Shown piece after piece: positions 34,022 to 47,200 of a stretch of DNA of 64,000 nt. Each line of letters opens with the position of its first letter. Positions within the stretch are counted from its first letter, which is position 1. Both the position numbers and the translations under genes were made by a program. Source of the DNA: Diplosphaera chodatii (taxonomy: Eukaryota > Chlorophyta > Trebouxiophyceae > Prasiolales > Stichococcaceae); contig JAALGY010000039.1 in the NCBI GenBank assembly GCA_032358165.1, forward strand, positions 1,178,001 through 1,242,000, given 5' to 3'. The notes beneath the pieces were generated by a model. The model searched no databases, was not told where the DNA came from, and saw only the letters and a program-made list of their open reading frames with translations.

Positions 34022-37000
34022 TCAGGCCTGGCCTCCATGCAAGGCTGCAGATGTACCGCCGATGGAGTTCAGCTGGCGCCGCAAGGCAGCTGCGTCGGCG
34101 GCGCTCCCACGCCGGCTGGTGAGGCGGCCGCGCTCCGGCATGACGGCCACCCTGCAGCACCCAAGTTGCACCTTCAGGGCCCATGTACACGGCTTGATGT
34201 GAAGCTGAGGTTTTACCAAGGCACCCCAGCACGACATATACATGCAGTCTTGACGCGACAAAGACGCAGGGTGTCACTCTGCTGAGCAGCTGACCAGGCA
34301 GCTCTGCGCTGTCGAGCAAGCCTCTCGCGTCCACCTTTTACCGTACCTGCAAGGCTTGCGGTCACGGGGCTCGACTGGCAGCGGGTATTGCGCGGCGGCC
34401 GGGGCTGCAGGAAGCCATTAGACCGCACATGCTTCCTGCTTCCCGGCTGCACGCCAGCGGCGGAGCTGGCGCCGCTGCAGGCATCGTCCTCGTCGGCAAC
34501 GCAAAACGCTGCAGGGTGGGGCGCCGGCGCCGGAGGCGTGGACGGCCCTGTCAAATGAAGGTGCAGGCATTCACCTTGCACCTGACACATACCCTGGCAG
34601 AGTTGAGGAGCCGTCTTTCAAGGACAATGAAGACTCGTGTAGACGATGCAGCGTGTTGGGCAATGCAGTGACAGTCCGCACATGCCCTGCTTACCAAGTG
34701 ACGCGGTGCCAGCAGGCGAGTGCTCCGCGGCTGCTACAGGGCTACCGCCCTTGTCAGGCGTCTGCGGCGCGAGATCTGTGTCCGCGTCCAGGCGTGCCAC
34801 CGCCGTGCTGATGGCCGCCACAGCCACAGGGTTCAAGGCGTGGCCAGGGTGGCCACCTGTGCCGTCGTTGCTGCTGCCGTTGTTCATTGTTGCCGCCACC
34901 TGAGCCGCCAGCTGCGCATCAATGGCACTGCATCGGCCGCTTTCTGCTTTTGCTGCGCTCCCTGCTAGCACGGCGATGATGCTTGGTGCAGCATGTGGGC
35001 CGCTGTAGCCTGGTTTTGCAGTGCCGCTGCTGCTGGCGCTGCCTGGGTGCCGAGCGCTGCTGACGCTACCTGACTGCTGGTCCAAGCGAGCGCCGGCTTC
35101 TGCTGCGGCCGTGCTCGGCTCAATCAGTGACAGCGAATGCCGCTGTGATGTGGCATCTGCGCCGGTAGAAGCAGGTGGAGACCAGCCCAGCCGCCTCGAG
35201 ATGGCACGGAACTCGTCGCTGCAGAGGCACAATACAACGGCATGACTGGTCAGGTTGGGCACAGCTAACATATCTGCCACGAAGACAGGAACTCAAGGCC
35301 TTCCTCTGCTACAAGCCAGCAAGCACAAAGTGATAGAGTGCAGCAAGTGACACGCTGTATGCGATGAGGAAGCAGGTTGACACCTGAGCGCTGCAACATG
35401 CCGGTTGTATGCGCTGTCTTTGGTTGGCCGCTGAACGGGGAACACCTGCCGCCCTGCACCTGGACAGTCCAGGCGGTGAAATATATGGTTGGCACCATGA
35501 CAGGACCATACCGTGTGCATCTAGAGGCTCATGTGGCTGTGACAAGCAAGCGCATGCTGCTGCAGCAGCCTTGCAGCTTCTGCAGCTGCGCAACTTTCTG
35601 CATCAGGGTTCAGCATGCAGCCAGCTGACTGCAGAGGTCCGACGATCACGAACCTGCAGTGCTGGCTGTACTGCTGCAAACCGATTGCTGCGACCAGCGC
35701 CGCATATCACAGCCGGGCTGTTGAACGCCAGACTGCGTGCTAAGGTCCCCGGCTGCTGTGGCATCAATGGCTCCGGGGCTGCCGGGCGGGGTTTGGTCTG
35801 CTAGGCGCTCATCTCCCGCTGCAGTGAAGGGGTCCGCCCGGGGGGACTGCACCTTTACACATCATGAGACGCCATCAGCGCTGATCCCCCCTCATGGCGC
35901 TGGCTGTCGCTCAGGTCGATGTTGGCTGCGAGCCCGCACACGAACAGACAAGAGGATGCCACTCTGCACCCTAAACTGTTGCAAAGCAGACTACGTTCCG
36001 AGCTCCGAATCCAACTCAGCCCAACCTGCTCGTCGTCAACTGGAGCGCCCAGGGCGGCTGAATGTGTTGGGCTGCCAGGCAGTCGCGGCGCCTCAGCACC
36101 GCTTGCCGTGCTGTGGCTGGAGAGCCCGAGGCCGCTGCCGCACGCTGCAGGGGGCCCCAGCTCCCGCCAGGGCGAATCAACATCCAGCAGTGCTGGCACC
36201 TCCAGCAGCTGCAGGGAGGCGCACAGATGAGCGTGTTCACGTGTTCGCTGCACACCGGCAACTGGGGCGATGCTCTGCAGCGGTGCACGGCCAGCAGGAA
36301 GTTACATCCTGGCTGTTGCTGTCTGGACGCTCCTCGGGCAACGGGTGGGGCGATATCAGCATACAAACATCCAGCTCCGAGCTCACGTGAGCGACCCCAG
36401 GCTAGAAGTGCCCCTTGATCAGGAATGCTGCATGGTGCCGCACAGCACGTGCTCGCGCAAGGGTCCGCATAGATGCCAGGCGACAAATCAATACAGTGTG
36501 GAACCCCGCACGTGTGTGGCGGCTCCCCGGGGCGGCGGCTGCCCCAGGGCCGCCAGGTACTCGCCCAGCAGCCGCACATGCAGCGAGGCGCGCTCCCGCC
36601 GCCGCCGTACTGTCGGGAATTGCAGCAAGTTGTCGCTCTGCCAACAGGCCGCCTGCAGCTGCCACGCCTGCAAGCCATTGGAGGACGTGGAACATGAGTG
36701 AGTGTCCAGACGACCCAAGCACTGCAAGGGGCCTATATCAAAACTGACTCCTGGTTGAGACAGTAGAAGACGAAGCACGCTCAGGTGAGTGGAGGCATGC
36801 TGGTGTATCTTTGTGATTCTACAGCAGGTGAGCAGCCCTTTGCTGCATGCTGTTGCCCGATGGTGGGTGCAAGGGGTGTGACAGATCAGGCTGGGCTCAC
36901 TGTGCATGCCGTCATGCCAATGCACCCAGCAGGCAGCGCACAGCGCCGGCGGACCCCAGGGTCGCCGCACCTGCTGCAGCAGGGCCTCCAGGGTGCGGCG

Positions 37001-39614
37001 CGTCTCTGTGGACTGGCGGGTCAGAGCGGCGTCGGCCTCCCGCGCCCGCCGCTTGGGTGTGAACGCATGGTCCACCTGCTTCTCCCGCAGCGCCGCCACC
37101 GCCGCCTGAGCCTGCCGTGCAAGGACGAGGCCGGTGTCAGCATCATGCACGCTGATGTGACATCAATGGCAGAACTAGGTGTCACTGTTTTAACACAATT
37201 CACTGCCACAGCGCCCGGTGTGTGCTGCGTCTGAGTGATGGCACCACGTCGGCATCTTAAATGATTGGTATTGAACTGAACGCCGTGGACGGGATGCAGG
37301 ACCATGCATTGCGGTGGGGATCCTGCCATGTTCTATGACAGGAGAACCTGTGCCAGCTCAGGGTGCAGCCGAGCCTGCATCAGCTGCAGCGCAGCCGCGA
37401 GCTCCGCCGCTGCGCACAGCCGCACCGCCACACCAATTGGGGCGCCCTCGGTCACCGCTGGTTGCTCGCCTGTTGTGGGTTTGTGTTCCACAATCAGGGT
37501 GTCTAGCAGGCAAGCATTCTGTCCCACAGGAGCCAAGAGGCATGCATCATGCCGAAACAGTATGACATGCAGGTAAGAATCCGGAATCCCTGCCAATATG
37601 TCGATATTGAACACAGGATTTGCACAGCATTGACTGGGGACAGACCTAGCACAGGGTCCGGGGCGTCAAGGGTGACGTACACCGAGGTCCTGTCCACAGG
37701 GTCTGCCCGCAGCCGGTGCGACTGCAGCAGCATGGACACCGCCGATGCTGCACCCGCAGCGGCTGCACCGCTGCGGAAGCCATCACCGTCGACGTTGTAG
37801 GCGGCAGCGCAGCCCAGCAGCCGCCGCCGCAGCCCGCCTGCAGACGGTCCGCACCCCTGATGTCACTGTATTGCTGGTGCCTCATGCCTCTTGTGCGCGA
37901 GGTCACGAATCAGCAAGTGTCAGAGCCAGGCATGCAGGCGCTGGGCAGCTCGTGCACCAGCGAGTTTGCATCACAAAAGGCGCTGCCAAAGCCGGGGTTT
38001 GCTACACTTGACTGCAAGCGGCCTGCGCACCCTTCCACTTCTTCTGCCTGCGCACGAGCGCCTTCGCCGCAGGCTGCGGCGGCGGCGCCTGGGCTGTGAC
38101 GACCACCTCGCCGGTCAGCGGCTCGAAGTGGCACTGCATGCCTGCGGGCCGGGAGCCGTGCTCAAGCTGCCGTTGCCAGCAGGTGCTTCTGCCAGAGGCC
38201 TGATCAAGGTGCTGCACGCACACTTGTCATGCACCTGCTGCACTCCAGGCCTTCGGGAGGCACACACCACCTGGACAATAGTTGCCAACTGCCAACGTTG
38301 GCACAGGCGGGGAGGCCCTGAACTCACCACTGCTCAGACTGCGGTCAGAAGGCGCAGAGCCGAGGGTGCTGCCGGCGCGCGGGCTGCCGCCACCGACGCG
38401 GCCGCTGGCACCGCCGTCGCCGGGCATGTCAAGCCGTGAGCCGCCGCCGCTGCCGCCGCTGCGGGGTGCGAGGGCTGCAGAACCCCGGCGGCTGTCTGGG
38501 CTGAGCACCCGCTGCGGCTGGTCGGCATGGTCGAACACCAGCTCGCACGGGTGCGACGCCTGCACGCCCAATGCTCTGTATATATGAAGACTTGTGTGGC
38601 AAAGCCAACTGATCAGCGCCGCAACACATTGGCTCGGGCAAGGAGCTTGCCCGAAGACCGGCACCCCAGCTCATGGAGGCGCCGCTGATGACGGTGACAG
38701 CAGGCTCAGCAGCCTGGCAGCTGATCGTCTGGCGTAGACGGTTGAGATGTCAGTGCCCCCACCTGCAAGCATGTGCGCCAGCGCAGCTCCTCCTCCAGGG
38801 TGCCCCAGACCGGCGAAGCTGGGACCGCCACATCCAGTGGCAGCAGCTCAGCGTGGCAGAACGCCATGGCATCGGCGCCGCCCCACAGCAGCAGCTGCAC
38901 GCACTCCCTGCAGCAGGTGCGCTGACGATGTAGAGTCCTCGTCGTGCTTTCACTGCTGCTCTGTTGCAACGAAAGTACTGCACGCAGTGTCGCTGAACTC
39001 ATTGAGAGACGATGTTGAGCTGTCGTTCGCCGATGATGGCTGGATATTCGGCTGCAGCATGCGGGTGCGAGCTCACTGGTGGCCGTTCATGGCTGCAAGG
39101 TGCAGCGGCGTGTTGCCGGCTGCGTCCTGTGGAGATGCGTCCAAAGCGGTCTGCAGCAGCTGCAGCAGGGCGGACGCCTCGCCGAACTGCGCCGCCCAGT
39201 GCAGCGGCCCCTTACCGTCCTGCATAGTCCACAAACATGGCGTACTGCGTGTGGTGACAGGGTTTGAGTATCGGGGTCCAATGGGTCCAACACACGGCAC
39301 ACACCGTGCATGCAGGCCCGATGTTAATACAAGGGTTGGACCTGCTGCAGGCCAGTTTTCAAATCACGGTGTATAACAGTGCTTTACCACAGCTGAGTTG
39401 GCAACATGCAGCGCCTCCTGCCGCATCGCTGCACTGTGCGCTGCCTGGTCACCACCCAGCAGATGCTCCGATTCGCCGGCGTCCGAGCTGAACTCGCTGG
39501 CAGCGTCGACGCCAGAGCTGCTGCCCTCTGAGCCAGCATCGTCAACGTGGATGCTGTTGATGCCGTTGCTCGCCGGGTCATCAGTACTCCAGGCAAAGGA
39601 TGCATGGGCTGCGC
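34022..39614 (-). CDS. Ankyrin-repeat protein with long low-complexity C-terminus
   Basis: Minus-strand exons can be followed from about 39614 to a TGA at 34022. The first three are resolved: 39388-39614 (acidic and Ser-rich, SIHVDDAGSEGSSSGVDAA), 39077-39219 and 38763-38907. The last two encode ankyrin repeats: GKGPLHWAAQFGEASALLQL, AAGNTPLHLAAMNGHQ, then ECVQLLLWGGADAMAF. Further likely exons lie near 38316-38582, 38015-38150 (MQCHFEPLTGEVVVTAQ), 37665-37800 (AVSMLLQSHRLRADP, VYVTLDAPDP), 37352-37510 (LIVEHKPTTGEQPAV), 36970-37110 (helical, AQAAVAALREKQVDHAF), 36533-36668, 36008-36210, 35660-35850, 34690-35222 (DEFRAISRRLGWSPP), 34346-34544 and 34022-34175 (LRRQLNSIGGTSAALH). Most of these are Ser/Ala/Pro-rich. 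No catalytic domain was recognised. The first exon opens with a splice acceptor, so the gene starts upstream and may be continuous with the armadillo exons at 40039-42314. Confidence 0.55.
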
Positions 39615-40038
39615 ACAGCACACAGGACCATGGTACATCCAGTGAAGGATCAGGAGAAGATGAACTGTGCACCAAGATACAGGGATGTTGCCAGGCTGAT
39701 TGAGGCCGCAAAAGGTTGGAACGACTGTAGCAGGTGTCCGAGGTTTGATGTTTGCACACCTGCGGTGTCTGATGTCAGGTGCAGCATGCGTGTGGAGCTC
39801 CTGTCAGCAGACAGATGCGCCGCAAGTGCGGGGCTGTACTGCCTCCCAAACACAGCCAGAGCCTGCATAACACAGCAGAGTCCCTTGGGACTTGTAAGCA
39901 GCATCAGAGCTGCCAACTGGCAGCCCGATGTACATCAGGGCCGGCAGGCAGTACAGATGGCTGTACTGAGCTGTACAGCGAGCCACAGTGTACTGCACAC
40001 CCAGCATCAGCAGTTCCAAAGCACCAAGCGGACACCAC

Positions 40039-42314
40039 CTGCTGCGCCTGGCGCCCGAGATCGAGCGTTGCCGCCGCGCCGTCGGCTGCTGCGCCGCTCT
40101 GCTTCTTCCGGCTTCCGGCGACCTGCAGCACTCCAATGGTGGCAGCAACACCGCCGGCAGCTTGCACCGCCGGCAGCGCCGCCTCACTGGCGGCCACCAC
40201 ACCCCGCAGCAGCCGCAGTGCCTGCAGTGAGCCAACGCGAATCAAAGGTTCAGTGGGGCAGGGTGGGAGCTGAGCTGTGCTTTGGTCACCCTGGCCACTG
40301 TTGAAAGGCTGCAGCGCTTCACCATGCACCACATGATGATGTACAGACACAGTGGATGTGTTTTGCACCTTGCCGACCGCCGATCGTGCACGGGGCATAG
40401 TGCTGCCAGTAGTCACAAGGTTTGCAAGGGCCGCAAGGCCCCCAGCCGCCTGAAACTCTGCTGCCGCCGCCGCCCGCGCATCGATTGCGGCATCACTGAT
40501 GGCAGCCGCTGCAGGCCAAAAGCAGTGTTGGCCATTGCAAGAAGCGCGCCAGCATGTGCTGTGCAATGCGTCGTCGGCAAGCTGTGACCCCCTGACCGCT
40601 TGCAATATCATCTTGCTGAGCTGTTGGTTTGACACAGCTGCAAACACTGTAGAGTTGAGTCTCAAAGGGTCAACGCACCCTCGCCACACAGCAGCGCTGA
40701 CAACACTGCCAGAGCGTCCCGCACAATGCGACGGTCCGGCCCAAAGGCCAGCAGCGCCACTGCTGCCGGCACACCCCCCGCAGCCCTGCAACACAGTGCG
40801 CAATAGACCCCGCATGATCCACCCGTGTCTATGTTGCATTGCGCTGTGCTGCACCCAGGATGCCCCTGTTCTGCATGAGTATCTTGCATGGATATGTATG
40901 GTGCAGCCCCTCGCAACACCGCTCCCTGCAATCTGGCCGCCGGCAGGTGCGCACCGGAAGGTAAGCGACGCCTGCAGCCAGCCACGTTCCTCCGCACTGC
41001 CTGCTGCAGGGAGGCTGGGCGGCTGATTGCCCGAGTGCCGCAGCTCCCCAGACGCCCGTGTGGCGAGCACATCTGGGTCACCTGCAGAACAGGATGGACG
41101 GCGCTTCGCATACTCACAGAGCTCATCAGGCGGCCCTGCAACCCTTCAATCCTAGCAACATACCCCGGCCTGTGTCCACGGAGCTATTAATACTGACAGC
41201 GCGACGGGACAGCGCATCCAGACCACCACTCTGGCATCAAAACCCGTATCCAAAGCCCGCCTGCGGCTGCCGCGGCGGCTGCCGCTGCTGCAGCGGGCGC
41301 CCCCGAGCCCAGCAGCGTGCGCAGCGCCTCGACCGCCGCCTCCGCCGCCAGCGCGTCGTCCCGCGCTAAGCCCTCGGCGCCGCCGGCGGCCCGGCCCGCC
41401 AGCCGCGTCAGCGCCTCGATGCCGCCGGCATCCCTGTGAGGAGTGGTGTAGTGTCCAGTTATCAGCGCTCGCAATGGTTGACGGGGCGCAAGCTGAACCA
41501 CAGAGCGCCTGCGGTGGTCACTGCAGGTGCACCTGCAAAGCCCAGTCAGCCTGGTGGAGCGGCAGCGGAAGGGATGTAGTCATGGTGACGGTTTCTGCAG
41601 CATCAACAAGAATGCAGACAAACTCACAGCAAGCGGTGCGGCACCGCGGCAACTGCACACTGGCGTCGTGGCATGGCATGGAAGACTGGCTCAGCACCCT
41701 GATGGCCTGGCCGCCCAAACCAGGGGCTGGACTCCAATCGGGAGGATGTTCCCCACCTGACGGCGTCGCAGCAGTCGGGCCCCGCCTCGGCCACGCCCCG
41801 CAGCAGCTTGGCCGCCAGGCGTGCCGTCGTGCTGTGGCCGCTGACCGCCGTCAGCGCCGCCAGCGGCCGCAGCACCGCCGGCCGCTTGAGCTCCGCCTGG
41901 GGCGCGCTCTGCCGCCGCAGCGCCCAGAACGCACCGTCAGCGCCGGCACCCTGGAGTAGATAAGGTCTGTTGATCAAGGCGCAAGCCACTCGGATGGCGA
42001 TCAATGGTGACGGAGCGTGCCGTCTGGCGGACGGACGCCGCAGTCTCAGCTGGGTGACTGCGGACATGCGCTGTCTGCTGCATCTGCATGAATGCACTCT
42101 GCCCAGCGCAACCCGTACCGTCTTCCTCGTGTACTCATATGCCGGGTCAAACACCGTCAGATTCTGGTGCTTTCTGATGTGCTTTCAGGATGCGATTTGG
42201 CGCAGCTGAAACGCTGCACACCTGCGGCTCGTGCTCCAGGTGCAGGGCGAGGGCCTCCAGGGCGGCCAGCAGGCCGGGCAGGTGCGCCCACTGCCGACCG
42301 TAGGGCACATCCAT
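40039..42314 (-). CDS. Armadillo-repeat protein (possibly 5' part of the ankyrin gene)
   Basis: Seven minus-strand exons: 42222-42314, 41757-41950, 41244-41433, 40955-41081, 40679-40785, 40369-40508 and 40039-40221. Phase is kept at all junctions except that between exons 3 and 4. ATG at 42314 gives MDVPYGRQWAHLPGLLAAL. The repeats have the armadillo pattern of a Gly-Gly turn before two helices: DAGGIEALTRLAG, RAAGGVPAAVALLAFG, QAAGGLAALANLV and QAAGGVAATIGVLQ, with LRLLRGVVAASEAALPAV as a third-helix/first-helix segment. Armadillo arrays are protein-binding superhelices. No catalytic domain was seen. The last exon ends in phase 0 with no stop, so the protein continues. The next minus-strand exons are the ankyrin ones 425 bp away. 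A single ARM-ankyrin protein is likely, but the joining exon was not found. Confidence 0.6.
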
Positions 42315-44242
42315 GGCTGGTGGCAGAGAAGCGGCCGCCACGGCTCAGCAGTACATCAGCCGGACTCTGGTCAGCTGAGGTGCTCCTCCACTGCTGTGGC
42401 TGGGCTTGTCACGACGCATGCTGCCGATCAAGCAGCTGGTGTCCTGGCCAGCGGCTTCAGCTGACGATGGTCGGGTCCAGTATATGCTGTGCTCACGCTT
42501 GCTGACGCCACAGCAAGGCGTGCGTGACCGTACTCAGGCCGTTCTCGTGTGGCGCAGCCGCTACCTGACAAGCCTTGTCACGAGCAGCACTGCTCTAGTA
42601 GCAGGCAGCGCTGTTCTAGGCAGCTCTTGCTGCAGCCTCTGCTGGCACCTCCTTGATGGGTGTGCTGCATATGCCTGATGTCACACAAGGTATGCTGCGA
42701 GGCGGTTGCGGGCCTGTCCTGCGAAGCACGTCCCCAATCGTGATCACAACGTCGTGAGTTGACTCTGATGCAATGTTGCGCGCACCAACAGCCAGACGGT
42801 GGAACACAACTGCCGCAATACAACACTCGAACCTAGGCTCAAAATAGCCAAACCACTAGCTCGAGGCACGTCAACACCAAACAGCGTATTGCCAAATCAG
42901 TACGCATCGCACAAGCTGCACTATGATTAATACGAAATGGGCAGGCTAACAGGGGAGCCGGGCTAGCAGCTGACCCTGGAGTCAGGGCCGTCAGCGTAGC
43001 GGCTGTTGACACACGGCGATGGAGTCTAACACGCACAGCGCTAATGCACACTGTCTTTCTACGCCCGTGACACGAAACTCGGACAGCCCTATGCGAAATG
43101 TCAGAGATGAGTTTGAATCCCGTGCATGCACACGTCCTTGTTACTTGCAGAGCACCCGGACGATGCCCTTGTGTACCGCGCGCAGGAATCAGACATTGCA
43201 TGCACGTAGCTGCAGCACGAAAAAAAATGTATACATACACAGCAGGTTGTCACCGGACTTACGTGCAGAAGACACGCTGCAGCGTCTCGCCAGTCACAGG
43301 TGACGGTAGCGAAACGGCCCGTGCTGTGTCACCGCACCCTCAACGGCGGGTCCTGTGTGAACTTGCAGTCGCCATATGCGTGGTGACCAGCTGAAAGTCC
43401 GCAGTCGCTGTACAAGCTGGATCTGTGATAGATCAGTTCTGCCTGCACATAAACCCAAATTCGTCCCTGCGACATTTGCGCAATCGTACCCTCAGCAAGG
43501 GAGGCACATTTGGTTTGGGGGGTTGCTGAGCATACGCAGCTGAAGCGGCCTGCGTCACCGGTGAACAGCCTGCAAACGACAGTGCAGAACATGTTCAGGT
43601 CTGCATGGCTGGCAACCGATTATCAGCTTGGCAGACAGGAAGGGCGCAATACTTTGAGGTGGCACTCTGCCCAGGGATTTGACCCCTCACTCCCACGTCG
43701 CCCGCTGGCAGTGCTGCCTTTACAGCGGCGAAGTGGCACCTGGCATCGCCTACATCTTACTTCGATTTGTTTTGTGGGCTGCTGTACACGCTTTGCAGCT
43801 AGTTTGAGCGCTACCGAGTAAGCATCATCGTACACTGGCCGAGTTTACGCAGGGCGTCCGGGAAGTCACAGTTGGGCCACCAGGCCGCAGCACATGTGCG
43901 CGTGGATGTGTCCGTCTGCACCAGCTGGTGACACACGGTTGCAAGCACAGCCCCCGGCCGCTGCCCATGGCTTGTGCTGACGCCTTTGGTCAGCAGCGGC
44001 CAGGAGCAGCGGGCGAGGCAGGCCCAGCGCTTGAGCCGCCTACCGACCGCCGGCTGCCGCTGTGCCCGCCGTCCGCAGCCACATCAGGCTGACTGAACTC
44101 CGGCAGGCTGTCCGCAGCATCGCCAAAGGACGGGCAGTCAAGTGCACTGCAGCCAGACGGTCACCTGCCAGGGCCCGCCACACCGGAGCTGCATGCACCC
44201 TGGGGTGTGGCGGCGACAGCGGGTCTGAGCTCCCAGCCAGCA
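42315..44242. other. Divergent intergenic region, no gene seen
   Basis: This 1.9 kb lies between the starts of the armadillo gene (minus) and the coiled-coil gene (plus). It should hold both promoters and 5' UTR exons. Only short open frames with no motif are present. Confidence 0.4.
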
Positions 44243-47200
44243 ATGACGGCCCATGACCCCGCTGCACGGGCCGTCAGGGCGCTGCGACCGCTGCGCAGCG
44301 ACGGCGATGCACTCGCATCCGCTGCGGAGCTCGCAGCCAGCCATGCAGAGCAGCCCCTCGCCACCAGGTCTGCATCCGCAGTCACCGACGGTCTGCATGC
44401 CAACAAGCGTGCACCAACAGCAGCAGCAGATCCGCACATGGCAAATGCTCCCCCAGCAGCGTCACAAGCCAGGCCAAAGGGATACCGCCCGCCATTTGCC
44501 GGCAGCACTTCACAGTACCGCGGCCGCGTGCGCAGCATGCCGCCAAAGCAGCACGCGCATCAGGAAGCAGCGGGGGTGAACTTTGGCCGCCACTCGGCGC
44601 CGATGCTGGCCAGCATCGCGGACATGGGCCTGCACCCTGTAGCGACTGGAGGGCCGCAGCAGCCGGGCGGCGAGCCGCTGCCGCCAGGAGTGACAGACGG
44701 CACCCTGCCGACGCCGCCGCCGATGTACAGGGGGCGGCAGCGCAGCATGGCCCCCAGCCGCGGCTTCCGTTCGGGGTCCGACCCCACCGCCATGCCGGCG
44801 TCGGCGGCAGTGCGGGCGGTGTCCCTGCTTGGAGGGGTGGCCAGACCCGCACAGGCAGCAGAGGGGCCTGATTCCAACCCAGCAGCGACAGCAGACGTAT
44901 ATGTGGATGCAGCCGCTGACCAGCCTGCGCAGGCTGAAGCTGCAGCCTCGTCGGGTGCAGCTCTGGTTGGTGCTGCTGCCAATGTCAGGCACGATGGCAG
45001 GCAGCAAGAAGCCATTGCAGAGACAGCTGTGATGGCACAGCCAGATTCACCGCAGCCAGCCACCGCGCAGCCTGCAGCCGAGTTGCCAGGCCCAGATGTC
45101 AGCCCCCCAAGGCCGCACTCGGCTGCTGTTCGCCGCAGTGCCAGCAGCAGCGTCGTGGGCGGCCGCTCCCTGTTGGGCCGGGGGCAGTGCTCAGTCCCCT
45201 TGTCACCGCCACCTATACAGGTGGAATCCAAAACACCACTACTTCATGAGCAGATGGTTGCTTCTTTCCGTTTTGTGCGAAATCTGCTGGGAGCTTGGCA
45301 CGGACCGTTGGTGCGCGAAATCTGCTGGGAGCTTGGCATGGACCGCTGGTGCACCTGCTCAATGCAATCTGAGGGCCACATTGCAGCCAAGCCCGTCACC
45401 CTCATCCCTGCCCTGCTTGCAGACGGCGCATGTGTTCAGCAACCGCTCGCTGTCGTCGCCGGAGGACGTGCTGTCCGGCGGCGCCGCCGCCGGCGGTGTG
45501 TCGGCTGCTTTCGACAGCGTGCGCCTCGCCAACCGCCGCACCCGCACCCTCTCTGCAGGCCGTGCCAGCGCCGTGGTCAGTACCTCTTTCGGGCAGAACA
45601 CCATCCTATCAACGTGTCGGCCACTTTGCTTGTGGTCAAGCCTCTGACCTTCCTGGGCTCGCCGGGGTTTGCAATGACAATTGTGGCCGACAATGGTATA
45701 TTCTTGTTTTATGGCTTTTTGGAAGGCAGGTTCTCTTGCGGTGCAGGCGGACGCAACAGCAAAGGCAGCGCGCGGTCTGCGGTTGCACGGCCGGTCAGGG
45801 CTGTCCGGCGGCAGCTCACCGTCCTCCATGTCCCGGCAGAACTCCAATGCAGGTGTGTAACTACGCAGGACGTAACAATGGTACCGTACAGGTCTCAGCC
45901 TGCTGATGAAGCAGCTTCGTTGGTCATTCTGCTGATATGGTATCCTCGAGGACATGCCACATATCTGCAAGCCGGCTTACTGCGGCATGATGCTTCCTTG
46001 GGTCATTCCCGCTGCAGACCCGCGGGCGTTCTTCCAGTCCGCGCAGCAGCAGCTGGCGCGCACCATCAGCAGCAGCGCGGGGCGCTCGCGCAACACCAGC
46101 GGCGGCAGCGGCGGCCTGGACGAGGCGCTGTCCTTCGTGCCGCCGCAGCAGGAAGCAGACGGCGGCGGCGGCGGGGACTCTAGACGCCGCAGGAGCGCCG
46201 AGCGCTCGGCGGGATCCTCGCCAGAGCAGGGCCAGGGGTCGTTCACCTCCGCCGGCGCCGCCTCAAACACTGCCTCGCCGTCGGTTTCCCCGTCGCTCCG
46301 GCGGCTGGAGTCCCAGCGGGAGGCCCGGGCCCCGGCGTCCCCCATGGCGGCGGCGATGCGGGACGCGCAGCAGCGGCTGGCCGCCATGCGGCAGGCGTCA
46401 GAGGGGTCGGAGATTGGCGCCGGTGCCCCAGGGGGGGCAGCTGCATCTGATGCGGGGGCCCACTTCTCGCCGCGCAGCAATGTGGGAGCGGATGCACGGG
46501 CGCTCATCGTGCAGGCACGCGCACGGCTCGAGCGCATCCGCTCCGGCGGCAGCATGGAGCTGGAAGCCGCAGCGTCTGCGACCTCGCAGCCAGTCACGCC
46601 GTCAGGCAGGTCATTCAGGAGTCTCCAGGCGTCCTCTGGCGCCGAATCCCCAACAGCTGCAGCCTTCTACACACCGTCAGTGGGGTCGTTCACGGTCGTG
46701 GCGCCTCAGCATGCGGGGGCCCAGCACTCAACAGCAGCAGAGTACGAGGGCTCGCAGCAGCCTGAGGCGCCTGCCGCCACCGAGGAGCCGAGCACGCCCC
46801 GGCAGCAGATCATGCACGGCAGCGGCATTGGCACCTCCACCTCGGCCCCCGCTGAGGACAGCCCAGCATACGGCAGCCCGGCAGCAGATGGCATCCCCGT
46901 GGCAAGCAGCCCAGCAGCAGAACAGGCGCCGAAAAATGCTGCATTGGCAGGCAGCGGAGGCGCCACCCAGGCAATCACACCTGCGAAGAGCGTGCCGGGT
47001 GGCCGCAGACATGCTATGGGCGCATCAGACGGACACCTCCGAGCAGCGGCTGCAAAGCCCGCCAACGATGGCGTCACCGTCAACATGCGCGAGACGTCCA
47101 AAAGTGTGTAGGCTCTCGTTGCTGTGCTGTCAAACCTTGCTGAACACAAACATATAGATTTGGACGCATCAGTTGCCATCCCGAACTCACCTCGGTCCGG

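Noticed and set aside
39904..41070. A 388-codon minus-strand open frame across the armadillo region
   Set aside because: It starts at a non-ATG codon and reads through introns with clear GT-AG borders. The exon model gives better armadillo repeats.
43100..43130. T-arm-like GTTTGAATCCCG
   Set aside because: No A-box or cloverleaf could be built around it.
44207..46183. A 658-codon plus-strand open frame
   Set aside because: Only the part up to 45220 fits the gene. Beyond it the frame crosses introns, including the 38-bp tandem repeat, and shifts out of the frame used by the next exons.
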